64,000 nt of DNA from positions 372,001-436,000 of the forward strand of contig JAIXMO010000021.1 in assembly GCA_025677825.1 (NCBI GenBank), in the 5' to 3' direction. This DNA comes from Helicostylum pulchrum. Its lineage: Eukaryota > Mucoromycota > Mucoromycetes > Mucorales > Mucoraceae. Shown piece by piece: positions 10,150 through 21,211 of the stretch. Within the stretch, counting starts at the first letter, position 1. Each line of letters starts with the position of its first letter. The notes below the pieces were generated by a model. It did no database searches. It saw only the letters and a list, made by a program, of their open reading frames with translations, and was not told where the DNA came from. A program made the translations under genes and the position numbers.

Positions 10150-12365
10150 TTCTTCTTCCTTTTTTAAAATACATATACATAGACACATTATAGACCTTTT
10201 TTCCCTTGTATTTTTCTTTTTTCTTTTTTTAAAATTTAATAAAACACAGTGTGTATTTTTGCATTTTTAAAAATAACTTTTGGTTTTTGACAAAGCGGAA
10301 ATTGCAATGCCTTTTTTAAAAAGGCGCCTTAAGAGTACATAAGCTTATAAGGGACCCTTCTTTAGAAAAATAGGGTATGTTTATAGACTTTATTTGCATA
10401 AATAGACCTCTTTTTTTTATTTTGGTGGCGAAAACGAAAAGTAGTCCTTCAGCTGTCATATTTTACGTGTGCCACCTGTGAGAGATGAAGTCGATCTTTA
10501 TTGGCTCAGAACCCTTGGTTTTCAACTCCTCTTGTCAAGCATATTATCTTTGTGTACTTTTAGCCAGTGAAAAATTCTGGTCTAATATTGATTCATAATG
10601 TTAATTGCTTTGTATTTGTCAACGGCATTTTTTTCCTTCTTATATTTGATGCTTTTATCGCGTTAGATACACTGGAGCTGTAAAAACCAACAAGTTTTCT
10701 TTTAACAAAAATTTATTGATTATTTAAACGAACTACCGAACAAATTAGGTAATAAAGTATACTACAATGGAAAGTAAGATGAAAGGGGATTCATACAGAA
10801 TACAAATATAGAAATAAAAGAGCTAACTTGAAGGCTAAGAAAAGTATAGCAAAAAGCCAATTAAGCCATTTCACAAGATTTTTTTTTTTTTTCATTTAAA
10901 CAGCATAAAATTTATTTCTTTAATAGCTATTGTTATTTTAACAGAAATCAAGAGATACTTTTAAATTTTTAGGTTTATGGGAGTGATTCAACTTGGGATT
11001 AAATAAATAAAGTGTGCATTTTGGGAAGGATATTATAACAAAACACAAAGTTAGTTATAATAAAAGTTTAGTTTAAAGTGAGCGCCAGACTATATAGTTT
11101 TCAACAGTTGTGAGAATTAATTATTTACATAATTCAGGGCTGGCTGAATATCAACATTGATACGAAACCTGTCAAATATAACAATGGGCACATTATCAAT
11201 TAAGGTTCTGGCATATTTATGGACATTCGACTACAGTAAATTGCCCATTCATTTTACTCCAAGCTATACACCCCAGATGATATTAACATGGATTTGCTAA
11301 ATTGTATGCTTGAGCATAGACCCAACAATATTCGACTATGAGGGTCATAAATGGAAACATGGCTGAGCTATTAATGTCTACAGTACTGCAATTTCAGCGC
11401 TAGGCTGATCCGTCCTCTGTTTCTCTCTCTTTTGCCGCAATCCCTTCCTCACCTCTTGCATCTCTAAACCCTCTTTCTTCTGTATCTGTTTCGTTTTTCT
11501 TAACCGTTCTAACATCAAGAAAATCACCAAAATTAGCCGATGAGCCATCTTCAACAGGCGCAGCTGTTCTGTTCAGCTGGAAGTTAACCAAACTAAAGCG
11601 TGACAGAGGAATCACTGTTAAAGCAAAAGACAGCGAGAGTTTGATGACACCCAAGGATCAGCTCAACAAGTAGCGAATATGAGTGGATAGAAATATGATG
11701 GGAACTGGGGGGAAGAGTAACACCAGTGAAATACATATTTGATGATTGGAAGGCTAGCCAGGGTACGACATCAGTGGAAGTTCAGTTGATCAGAAGAAAA
11801 TAGTGGTTGTATAGGGTCTAAAATTCCGAGACCACCTTTGAATCAATTGAGGTGAATGGTGTCAAAAGACAGTACCTAGACCAGAGAAGGATCTACTGAT
11901 ACGACTCGGGAATAAATATATAAGTGTAGATTTTAGGAATAAAAGTTCCGTTTAAGTGAACACCATACTGTATAGTTGTCAAGATTATTTATTTAGTTTA
12001 TAGAAATGGTATTAGGACGTCTAGTCTTCACAAAGGGACAATCAAACAATATGACAGAGAGAGGGTAATACAAGAAATCGTATAAAGTAAAGGCTTGGAG
12101 TAAAATAATAGTTTTAGACCTTTTGGAGTGTATATTGGCAGTGAATCTCTGGAAAGGTAATTAAGATATGTTATTAAACACAGATGGTAGCCAAACAATG
12201 AGAGATAAATAAAGGGATATAAAAGAAACCAAATAAGTGAACACTAAAAGATATTTTAAGTCTAGGTAAGTTATTTATTGTAAAGGAAAAGAAAAGAGAT
12301 ATCTTTATACTTTTGACTCAAGTGTGTGTGGCTTGAGACAGGGAAGTTAATTTAGGTGTACAGTG
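10150..12365. repeat. Gene-poor region with diverged direct repeats
   Basis: No intact gene was seen. A 60-90 bp unit around 11055-11130 (AATAAAAGTT...GTTTAA...GTGA...TATATAGTT...TCAA) recurs in diverged form at about 11937-12000 in the same orientation. A weaker third match lies around 12190-12280. The intervening 0.9 kb has short broken frames and an 84-codon antisense frame at 11400-11654 without clear meaning. It could be an eroded retroelement, but no reverse transcriptase, integrase or gag motif was found. Confidence 0.4.
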
Positions 12366-12370
12366 CATCT

Positions 12371-12470
12371 ACTTTTAAACCTTCAACTTTTAGCTCCGAT
12401 TTCCCCCCTTTTTTTTCTTATTGATAAAACACGACGGCGGAACTTTTTAAGCATAAAACAATTCTTATAG
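12371..12470. repeat. Extra partial copy of the truncated-transposase leader
   Basis: ACTTTTAAACCTTCAACTTT followed by the CCGATTTCCCCC and GATAAAACACGACGGC blocks and ending AAGCATAAAACAATT matches the DNA directly upstream of the ORF at 52482 and, in part, that at 12699-12789. This is therefore a third, partial copy of the same leader about 300 bp upstream of the ORF at 12793. Confidence 0.6.
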
Positions 12471-12792
12471 ATTGTTTTAAAGAGTACTGTTAAGAGAACT
12501 GCCCAACTTTTTTTTGCCTATCGCCTTTACTTTTTTCAAAGTATCGGTTCGAAGTTTGAATATTTAAGCACTGTGATGTGAAAAAGACCAGCTTTAAATT
12601 TGGACTTTCAGCCAGTAATATGGCATTATTGAATTTAAATATGTACGATTTTCTCTTAAACATTTAGCCGATATTAAAAAAGGGATTTTCTCTAAGAGTG
12701 GGGATTTCAACCCCGATTTCCCCCTCTTTTATCTTTTTTTTTTCTTTTTGATAAAACACGACGGCAAACCCTTTTAAGCATAAAACAATCAG

Positions 12793-13343
12793 ATGGAATT
12801 GGTTATGAACGGTCCAAGTACCTCGCCGTACAACGATATCAAGGAAAAATTACTTGGATGGTTTCGATCAATACCAAAGTTCCAAAGAAACATTCCTACT
12901 TTACGGAACGAACTTCGAACTGTGATTTTTCCTGCAGCTATTGAAAACCATACGTTGAATGTTGAAGTTGATGATAGCGGGGCCATTACCAATCCTTTGT
13001 CTATCGAATGCATTAGAAATAAGCTTATACAATGGGGTTTCCACTTTAAACGTGTAGGTAAGTCATTTACGCCAGAATGAAAAAAAAAAACCAGATAATA
13101 CTTAGTTAATAACCTCTCTCATATTTAAAAGGTAAGGTAACTTATTTCGTCGGTCACGAAAGAGAGGACGTAGTGACCTATAGAAAGGAATGGTCTCAAA
13201 TAATTATGGAATACCAACGTTATGCAGAGACATATGGCTATGAAGAAGTTAGTGTCGCTATTCCTCCTGCCTTGCCTGATAATATTAGGCTTATTTCCTT
13301 ATATAGAATCGGGATAACAATCCTCAAAAATGACCGTTTTTAA
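12793..13343 (+). CDS. Truncated DDE-transposase-like N-terminal protein, 158 aa
   Basis: Exons join(12793..13057, 13132..13343) splice in phase over a GTAAGT...AAAAG intron and give 158 residues. The second exon reads VTYFVGHEREDVVTYRKEW, which matches the VYxDGHEREDVVxYR segment that precedes the catalytic domain in a widespread fungal DDE-superfamily endonuclease (transposase) family. The catalytic DDE region normally follows but here the frame ends after RLISLYRIGITILKNDRF. It therefore cannot be an active transposase by itself. A second, more decayed copy at 52366-52914 breaks at the same point. It may be a dead fragment, a non-autonomous element, or a co-opted N-terminal (DNA-binding) domain. 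The open frame with an intact intron keeps the last option alive. Confidence 0.55.
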
Positions 13344-13553
13344 ACAGGAGTTGATGATTTTATAACTGTAAGATTTTCTTTTCATGGTGTCATTTGCACG
13401 GCAAACTTTGATACAATACTTATGGTAGAATTGGCCGAGCTTTTTTAAATAGTCAACGTTCATAACAAACCCAGGTAAATCACGTGTTGATAATGGAATA
13501 CTAATTTTAGAGATCTCAAACATTACTTTTAGACCATTTTCTTGCTCAATACT
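13299..13553 (-). pseudogene. C-terminal fragment of a nuclease-like gene
   Basis: On the minus strand an open stretch reads ENGLKVMFEISKISIPLSTR followed by DLPGFVMNVDYLKKLGQFYH. Its pattern (G-L-x-V, about 10 residues, I-P, about 5 residues, D-L-x-G-F) parallels the C-terminus of the larger nuclease-like gene at 49618-51790 (GLYVAITQKKLRFPQ, then DDLSGFIETLEGLEYL). No start codon or upstream domain is present in frame: a TGA lies just upstream. It overlaps the 3' end of the truncated transposase gene on the other strand, suggesting that one inserted into or next to the other. The relationship is inferred by eye. Confidence 0.45.
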
Positions 13554-13639
13554 TCAACTTGATTCATACAAGCTCCTTTTTATGCGAAAGACTAAGTTGA
13601 ACGCATGAAAAAAAAATATGTCACTTTTTTTTCCTGTGT

Positions 13640-14290
13640 GTGTAACCAACAGGGGTTTCTTGTTTTTTTTATATGTAGTTGTTATCAGTGACGTTGAACT
13701 CTTTCGTTTTCTTTCATCTGGAATATTTTTCATACAGGCATGTATTGTTCCATTAAAATCAATCCCAACTTATTATGTCACGTAACTATCTATTGGCCTA
13801 AGAATAAAAACCAAACACTAATAATTTTTTTTAGAAGAAACTGACCAACAAAACCTGGATCCGATTTAGCAAACAAACTTCTTCTTCAAAATGACAACGT
13901 TATCCATACAATCGTAAATAGTATAACCGGTAAGTTGTTCTAACGCCGTTAAGCATTTGCTTTTAAGTAACCAAAAAACCCTTTCTCTACAATTCTAGAC
14001 GGTCATATAAACGGAAGTATGGATAACGTTGTCATTTTGAAGAAGAAGTTTGCTTGCTAAATCGGATCCAGGTTTTGCTGGTAATGAGATTGTAATAACG
14101 TCGTCAGTTTCTTCTAAAAAAATTATTAGTGTTTAGCTTTTATTTTTAGGTCAAAAGATAGCTACGTGACATAATAAGCTCAATGTATTTTAATGGAAGA
14201 TACGAAAGAAAACAAAAGAATTTAGCAACTACGCGTAAAACATATATTTGTATGAGTTGTGTCATACATCTTACAAGAAAAACCTGTTTT
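13640..14290. repeat. Large inverted repeat, arms about 270 bp
   Basis: The left arm (about 13640-13911) is the reverse complement of the right arm (about 14019-14290) around a 107-bp spacer. The central 150 bp are nearly perfect: both arms share TTATTATGTCACGTA, CACTAATAATTTTTTT, CTGGATCCGATTTAGCAA and CTTCTTCTTCAAAATGACAA on opposite strands. The right arm carries about 25 bp missing from the left arm beside CTGAC. Outer parts diverge. Inside the arm an open stretch reads KPGSDLASKLLLQNDNVIHT after an intron-like 3' splice site, so the arms appear to come from an exon of an unidentified gene duplicated head to head. Confidence 0.8.
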
Positions 14291-14340
14291 TTTTGGCGTT
14301 CAAAAATTATTTGAAAAGTACTTTTACTGAAATTACCCAA

Positions 14341-15918
14341 ATAAATGGATATATAAACAAATCATGCAAAAAAGAGAAAGTAGTACGAATTAGACATAAT
14401 CCCCCCCCCTTTTTTTTTTACTCTTTTCACCTTTACCTTTCTACATACTTATGTCCCATTTTTCTACTACATCAATTTATATTTCAACATCGGATGAGAC
14501 AATACTGTTAAAGTAAGTAAGAAAAAAAAAAGTCAAAGTGTTTGCAGTTTACAAAAAAAAATACATCTTAATTACTTCATATCTACTCATCAAGTAAGGT
14601 TTTAAAAATAACTCACGTTTCAAACACTCGTTTACAAAAACAGAAACTACCCCCTTTCGATCAGACAGATAACATTTTTTTCTTTCACACAGATACCAAA
14701 TAATGTTTTTTCGTTTTTTCGTCGAACGTCACCTACCAAAATTTCCTAGTATGGAAAAAATGACACCCACCTCTTAGGTGGATTTTTTAAAAAATGAAAA
14801 AATTGCTGTCACCCACTTTTGGTTTTTTGACCAAAATACCTTGTGCCCATTATTTTACAAAATATTGGAAAGCAACATTGGATTACTTTTAAACTGAAAA
14901 GGTCTATTAAGACGTTATGGCCTAGACCTTGCCTTAACTATTGGGAATATCTCTGCCAACAATTAAACAAAAGTATCGGCTATAAAAGATCAATATGGTA
15001 AACATACTTACATTTTGTTCCAAATCAAACAATCGTCCCCGCTCAAATCGAAGACGCAATTGGTATGTCGACCATAAATTAAATTTGAATACATACTAAG
15101 CATAACATAACGTAACTAATTATTTTTATATTAGATCTCACCAATTAGACTATTACTAATTTTACTTTTCTTCTTCCTCACTGGTTTTATTTTTTTCAAA
15201 TAAAATATTAAAGATTCTTATAGAAATCTTTATTAAAAAAAGCTGTAAATGTAATAAAAATTTATATTTGTATAAAAAAAAGCGAGAATTTTATTATTTA
15301 TCAGGATTTTGTTTACACTAAGGCGAAAAAAAAATGATTAATCTAAATCACCAATGCTTGAAGAAGCATTATACTGATTGTAGCAGCATTACTGATTGAA
15401 GTTAAGCTGTAAAAATCACAGAACTACTTGTTTTCTAGCTTTTTTTTTTTTATATTTTATTTCTTTTCTGCTAACAAAAAAATCGTCGTTTGAAATAAAA
15501 GTGAACTCAATGCTTACCCCATCAGTAATGATTAAGTTTATTAATGGATTATAACACAGTAAGGCAAAGTAAATAGAAAAGAGAAAAGGGGAAAGGGAAA
15601 AAAAAAAAGAAAGAGGAAGGTTCTAGGTATAAATATGATCAGCATAGCAGACCTTTGAAAGCAATAAAAAAAGCATTGTTGTTTACTAACTTTATGTCTA
15701 TCATTCTACTTTTCAAAAACATAACGCAGTTTATTCGTACAGCAGACCTTTGAGTTATAGTTTTTTGTTTTAAATATTTTTTTTCTAATTTATTAATTTA
15801 AAAAAAAAAAGAAAAGAAAAAATATATGTGCATAATGCTTTTCCCATTTTTATCTTCTAAAGAGATTGAAAAAAAAAAAGAAAAGAGGGGTGTATGTGTA
15901 ATTTTATGTTGTAAATTT
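14341..15918. other. Intergenic, about 1.6 kb
   Basis: No gene was seen. It contains homopolymer blocks (nine C followed by ten T at 14401) and a small perfect hairpin (CCACCT-CTT-AGGTGG near 14767-14781). The 3' flank of the NOC2 gene (minus strand) lies at its right end. Confidence 0.4.
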
Positions 15919-18179
15919 TTAAGTCATCTTAGCCTTCATATCCTTATTGAATTGTTCAATTTGCTCTTCATCTTGAGGACAAAAGTTAATCTTTGCACGT
16001 TGTTGACGAATGAAAGCAGCCTTGGCTTCAAGCTAATAATCATATGTTTAGTACCAAAGTAATAAATATAAAAATAAAATAAAAAACTTACCTCCTTAGC
16101 TAACTTTTGTAACTTATCCTTTCCCTTTATACTCTTGGATTGCTTAACAAAACGTTTAATAGCAATGATATCGGCATCAACCATTTCAGGGAAAGAAATA
16201 TGATGAGAATACTCTTTATAATAATTCTTTAAGGCCTTGGCACATTGATCCAAGACATCATCTTGATAATAACGGCCATGAATGTTCTTCTTATGAACCT
16301 TGAGTACAAGATCCCACTCAATAGGTAAACCACTGGTACTTTTCTTTGCTTTTTCCATAGCGACAGTACCTTCAAGGACTTCCAAAACATAGGTAGCAAG
16401 AGGAACAAAGACGTTGGTATTATGGATAAGAGAGTTCAAAGAACGAAGTACATGGAAACGAAGAGGATAGAATTGAGCAGTAGGAATCAATTGAATCACA
16501 CCAACTGCAACTTGTGTCAAAGGGTAAATTAATGCCTTCATGGGGCTCTCAACAACATCACCATCTTCATCTACCATAGGTACAGCATAAGCGTTCAAAA
16601 CATCGGACCAGAAATCGATACAATGAATATACTGCCAGTTATATACCATATTGTGGTTCTTGGTAGAACGCACCTTCATAGCTTGTCTTAAATGAATAGC
16701 CAATTGACGAATATAAACAAACCCTTGTTGATAACTTAAAGTGAGGTTAATACCGTAGAGTTGCACAGCTAAATTACGCATCAAATTGATAACAGGTAAA
16801 GTATGGAGGTTGGTGTTTTTACAGTTTTTAACAAATGTCAAATAGACGTTCTTGAGACAAAGATCAAGGTAACCTTGAGGTTTAGATTTGGAATCCTTGT
16901 TAGCAGGAACTGTGGTGATGGCTAAAGACTTGATAGCTAAAAATGCTTGCATACGAACACTATCAGAAGAACCAAGGTTGGACCAAGCGTTTAAGAGAGT
17001 CTTGAGGAACTCCTTGGCTAAACGATCAAAGCAAACATAAAGGTTGTTGACCTTTTCAGCTTCACGGATGGTCATACGAAGCATATCAGGATCAGTCAAG
17101 TTTCTTAAAAGATGAAGCAAGTTATTAAGGTAAGATTTAACATATGATTTGAAGAAGGCCCAACGACCAGATGTGACGGGAGATCCGCCCTCCCTCTTGG
17201 GTTTCAAGTGGTGAGCGAAAACAACAGGAGCAAGACGAAGAGTAGATGTAATAACCTTGGAGAAAACAGAAGGATCCTCAATCTTTAAAGTAAATGTAAT
17301 CTTATCATCTTCCTCTGACATTCTAGCTGCTGTTTTGAAGGCAGAAAGTAATTTTTTGAAAGCTTTAAAATCGTTGTTAGATTTAACAGCGTCGATCCAT
17401 TCGTTTAACATAGCCTTGGTCAATACAGGAACATCATCAACAATCTTTTCCTCTGGTTCTTCCATATCGCTGTATTCTTGTTCGTCGTCATCATCCTCAT
17501 CATTCATATCTTCTCCATCATCAGATTCGCCAAAGCCTAAAAGATCTCCGTCTTCCTTTTGTAAAAATTCGTAAAATTCGGGATCACGTTCCTTCAAATC
17601 TTCCAATTCCTTCTTGTGTTGATCGATATCTTTACTCAACTTATCCGGTGTTTCCTCGTCATCTTCCTCGTTTTGCTCTTCCTCGCTATCAGAATCAACT
17701 GCCATCTCTCTTTCAAAATCAGAAGGAAGTTCATCATCACTATCTTCCTCGGCCTTTTCTTCTTCTACATTCTCGGCTTCAGAATCGCTATTGTTGGGTT
17801 CGGAATCATCTTCATCTTCGTCCATAACCTTTTGCAATTTTTTGAAAATATCATCGTCAGAAACGTCAGAAACGTCTTCCATAGGTGAATCCTCCTCTTC
17901 ACTTCTGCAATAATAATAATAAAAAGTTTAGTATCCACTGCGAAGAAAAAAAATACATTATATTCTTCTCTTACAATTGTTTGACGGCTTTATTGGCTTT
18001 ACCTAAATACATACATACTTTGTTAAAAAAAAGTGCTTTATAAAAAAAAAACTAATATTTCCCATATATTTACCCTTCTTCTTTTCAACAACTTGGTCGA
18101 CAATCTTGGAAATCTTTTTACCTTGAGGTTTTAATTGTTGCTTTTTAGCATTTTTTGATCTCTTATGAACTGGTGCCAT
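15919..18179 (-). CDS. NOC2: Nucleolar complex protein 2 (60S ribosome biogenesis factor)
   Basis: Noc2 pairs with Noc1 or Noc3 and escorts pre-60S particles from the nucleolus. Exons complement(join(15919..16032, 16092..17904, 17975..18002, 18074..18179)) keep phase and give 686 residues. The N-terminus is basic (MAPVHKRSKNAKKQQ, nuclear targeting type), followed by a long acidic Glu/Asp/Ser tract (about 50-180). The Noc2 helical-repeat core then includes LNEWIDAVKSNNDFKAFKKL, YVKSYLNNLLHLLRNLTD, VYLTFVKNCKNTN and the FYPLRFHVLRSLNSLI block. The C-terminus LPIEWDLVLKVHK, FPEMVDADIIAIKRF and a last exon QQRAKINFCPQDEEQI fit the family closely. It is divergent from the PPR gene at 18920 with about 740 bp between the start codons. 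Confidence 0.93.
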
Positions 18180-18919
18180 TATATATTTATTTTATGTAAA
18201 AAAACGAAAAGAGTTACTTTCAGTTTGATAGGTGAACTTGACTTTTTTTTTTTTTTTTTTTTTGCTCAGAAAAAAAAATACGTGACTTGTTTACTGTGAC
18301 CGTGGGAGGCTTGCAGTTCATGCTTCAGATGCTTTTTTAACCATTTTCAATTGCTTTATGTCTATAAAGACAATAGAAACGCAATTGATATATACTTTAT
18401 ATTATTTTTTCGCACCGATATTGCTCAAAACATACAATCAAAATGCTCGAAAAATTATTGTTTTTTCTGCTACATGTATACTTTTTTACACAAGTGTCTA
18501 GGAACCACTTTTTCTGTAATACCTTTGTACACTGTTTTGACGAAAAAAGCATTAACCTTTCGGTATTTAAAACATACTGTCAAATAATGCAAAAGTGTTC
18601 CATTTAGTTACCAAAAAGAAAAGCACCTTACAAGATTAACCTCGCTTATATTTCACTTCAATAAACTTTGTCTCGATTTTTTTTAATATATTTTTTTCTT
18701 TATATTTCTACTTTTTTTTAAAAAAAAAAAGACCTAAATTAACCAAAATGCATTACCAAACAAGATCCCTTTACAGAAAGAACCTCCCCCTATAAAGACT
18801 GCTATTTCTAAGCCTCCTCTGGGGGAAAGGGGGACCATATAAAAAAAATCCATGACCAGGTAACCCCGCTTATTCCTCTCTTTTTTTTTTTCTTCCCTCT
18901 CTCTTTTATCACTAAAACT
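18180..18919. promoter_or_regulatory. Divergent NOC2 / PPR intergenic region
   Basis: About 740 bp separate the two start codons. Next to NOC2 is a 21-T run. Next to the PPR gene lie CCTCCCCCTATAAAG, a GGGGGAAAGGGGGA block with STRE-like AGGGG/CCCCT elements, and a second TATA-like CCATATAAAA about 85 bp before the ATG. A 78-codon frame inside this region has no convincing protein character. Confidence 0.35.
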
Positions 18920-20893
18920 ATGTTGAGAGGAACAAAATCATTATGGCCACTGGTCTCACGCACAACAAAACAGCTTCCTCGCTTTACCAGACCATCAATT
19001 CAACCCGCCACACTGTACCCCGTATACCGATCATTTACCACGACCACCACGACCACCGTGGGTAACCCCACACAACAACCTACCGATGAATGGAAAGCAT
19101 ACTGCGAAAAGGTCGAAAACGCCGCTACACAGCCTATAAACGCCCAAGACTACATTGACATGTGTTCCAGCACACAGGCCGATACTTCTCTTACCAAATC
19201 CGAAAAAATCAAGCGCTTACAACGTATCTTGCGTCACATCCATCAACAAAAGGAAATACAGCCTGAGCTCAACCACGTTTTCCAACGTGCGTGTAATATG
19301 TTGATGTACGTGTACATCAGCCACGGCAACCTTCGATCCGCGCGACTTGTCTTTGACGGACTCGCCGACTCAAGCTGCAGCGTCAACCAAATCTCGATCC
19401 GTACCATCATCCACGGTATCCAAAAACACGGCAACAAAACCGAGCTTCATCAATTTATCAAAACTTTGGAGGATAAACAACTGCTTTCCAAAAAAGACAC
19501 TAGCTTTTACGTGACCATGATATACGCGTTAAAGCAATTTGGAGACGTCCGTGGATGCCAATTTTATTTTTCCGAGATGGTAAAAGCCGGATTAGATACC
19601 GACGAAACCAGTTACCGAGCCATGATGGAAGTATACAGAAACGCCAAGCGATACGACCACGTTCTTCAACTCTACCACACCATGAAACAGAAAAATATCA
19701 CAATAAGTTTACGTACCTACGGTGTCATTTTATCTGCTCTGAGCCGAGATAAAGATTTACACGGAGAGTTAGTCCAAGTCTATGACGAATTAAAATCCAC
19801 CAACTCCAAATTACCTGCCACTATTTACATCGCCATGAAATGGGATCCTTTACAAGCTCTCAAGGACATGAAAGAAAAGAACCAATCCCCTGAAATCCGT
19901 GACTATAACGAATTTTTAGCAAACTACGTAAAGCGAAACAAATTTAAAGAGGCATTACAAGTATATCATATTATGAAGAGAGATGAGTCCATTGATATGG
20001 ATGTATATAGTTATGGTATTGTCATGGACGTACTTGTGAAAGATTTAGAGCAATCTCCCGATTCCGTATTTGAACTGTACAAGGAGATGAAGGACCGAGA
20101 CATTAAACCTGACGCTGTAGTCTACACCTCACTTTTATCTGCCTGTAACAGATCGCAAGACCTGGAACGCGCCATGTCACTTTTAGAAGAGATGGAACAG
20201 TACGGTACTAAACCTAACGAATATACATTTAATTCCATCCTTAGTATCCTATCCACCATGGAACGTACATCCGCTAAAGATTTAGATCGAGCTAGTTTAA
20301 TCTGGGATAAAATGACTTCATTAGGTATTCACCCTGATACACGTACTTACAACACATATCTCTCCATTATATCCAAACTTATTCAACCCGTAAGTGAAAC
20401 TGAAGATCAAGTCGTCGATTCGACTTTATGGGGAGAAGATGAACAAGAAGAACATGTCCCTAGAACCGTAAGAGAGATGCTGAGACTGTACAGATACATG
20501 CGAAGAAATCATCATCATAAAATTCAACCTGATTTTGCTACCTATACCATCGTTATCAATTCCTTGTCCGCTGCTGGTCAATTAAGATCGGCCTTACAGG
20601 TCTATTCAGATGCCAAGATGAGTCGTGTTACATTACCCGTGTCTGCATACAACGAAATCATGCGCGCTTTACAACGTGGTGGTAAGATTTCTGAGGCCAT
20701 GAACGTCTGGTACGATATGAAGATTCAAGGGGTTTTACCTGACACTGCTACGTACGAAATCGTTTTAGAGGCTTGTGAACAGTTGGGTTTGACCGATACT
20801 TTAACTAGTATACGTAACCAGCGAAAATCTGACTTTAACAGGTTATTAGATTTGGATACGAAAAAGCAAAACCGTATGAAAAACTTTAAATAA
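18920..20893 (+). CDS. Mitochondrial pentatricopeptide-repeat (PPR) protein, 657 aa
   Basis: This is a single intronless frame. The first 45 residues are Arg/Ser/Thr-rich without acidic residues (MLRGTKSLWPLVSRTTKQ, later YRSFTTTTTTTV), a mitochondrial presequence. From about residue 125 onward tandem 35-residue PPR motifs are visible, for example SFYVTMIYALKQFGDVRGCQ, SYRAMMEVYRNAKRYDHVL, VYTSLLSACNRSQDLERAMS, EYTFNSILSILSTMERT and AYNEIMRALQRGGKISEAMN. PPR proteins bind organelle RNA one base per repeat and act in mitochondrial RNA processing, stability or translation. The specific target cannot be read by eye. The 5' half uses many C-ending codons, unlike the T-rich use of neighbouring genes. 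Confidence 0.88.
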   Translation: MLRGTKSLWPLVSRTTKQLPRFTRPSIQPATLYPVYRSFTTTTTTTVGNPTQQPTDEWKAYCEKVENAATQPINAQDYIDMCSSTQADTSLTKSEKIKRLQRILRHIHQQKEIQPELNHVFQRACNMLMYVYISHGNLRSARLVFDGLADSSCSVNQISIRTIIHGIQKHGNKTELHQFIKTLEDKQLLSKKDTSFYVTMIYALKQFGDVRGCQFYFSEMVKAGLDTDETSYRAMMEVYRNAKRYDHVLQLYHTMKQKNITISLRTYGVILSALSRDKDLHGELVQVYDELKSTNSKLPATIYIAMKWDPLQALKDMKEKNQSPEIRDYNEFLANYVKRNKFKEALQVYHIMKRDESIDMDVYSYGIVMDVLVKDLEQSPDSVFELYKEMKDRDIKPDAVVYTSLLSACNRSQDLERAMSLLEEMEQYGTKPNEYTFNSILSILSTMERTSAKDLDRASLIWDKMTSLGIHPDTRTYNTYLSIISKLIQPVSETEDQVVDSTLWGEDEQEEHVPRTVREMLRLYRYMRRNHHHKIQPDFATYTIVINSLSAAGQLRSALQVYSDAKMSRVTLPVSAYNEIMRALQRGGKISEAMNVWYDMKIQGVLPDTATYEIVLEACEQLGLTDTLTSIRNQRKSDFNRLLDLDTKKQNRMKNFK

Positions 20894-21127
20894 ATTTCTA
20901 TATAGTCTTTTTTTTTTACCTACTTTTTTACTTTTTTCACTCGTGTATATCTAATACAAATGTTTTGCTGTAGTTAATTTTTTTTTTTTTTTTCGCTGTG
21001 CACTTTAAATAACATCAGATAGAAGCGAAAAAGCAGATCTTTACAAGTATCCCTTTGCGTCATTTTATCTACTACATTAAAAAGGCCAAAAGTACGTCAT
21101 ATTTATGAACGATTTTCGTTCCTCCAT

Positions 21128-21155
21128 CACGTGAACTACATAAAGAGAGTATAAG
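21128..21155 (+). promoter_or_regulatory. E-box and TATA-like element upstream of the VAMP7-like gene
   Basis: CACGTG lies at 21128-21133 and TATAAG at 21150-21155, 84 and 62 bp before the ATG at 21212. CACGTG is the core site of bHLH factors; its use here is not shown. Confidence 0.35.
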
Positions 21156-21211
21156 GTTTTTTTTTTCTTTATTCCTTTTTTCTTTTCCCCTCTTCATTCT
21201 AAATAATAAAA

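Noticed and set aside
11400..11654. 84-codon minus-strand frame
   Set aside because: No recognisable domain and it lies in an eroded repeat region; coding status cannot be supported.
12540..12560. GGTTCGAA resembling a tRNA T-loop
   Set aside because: No matching T-stem, anticodon arm or acceptor stem around it.
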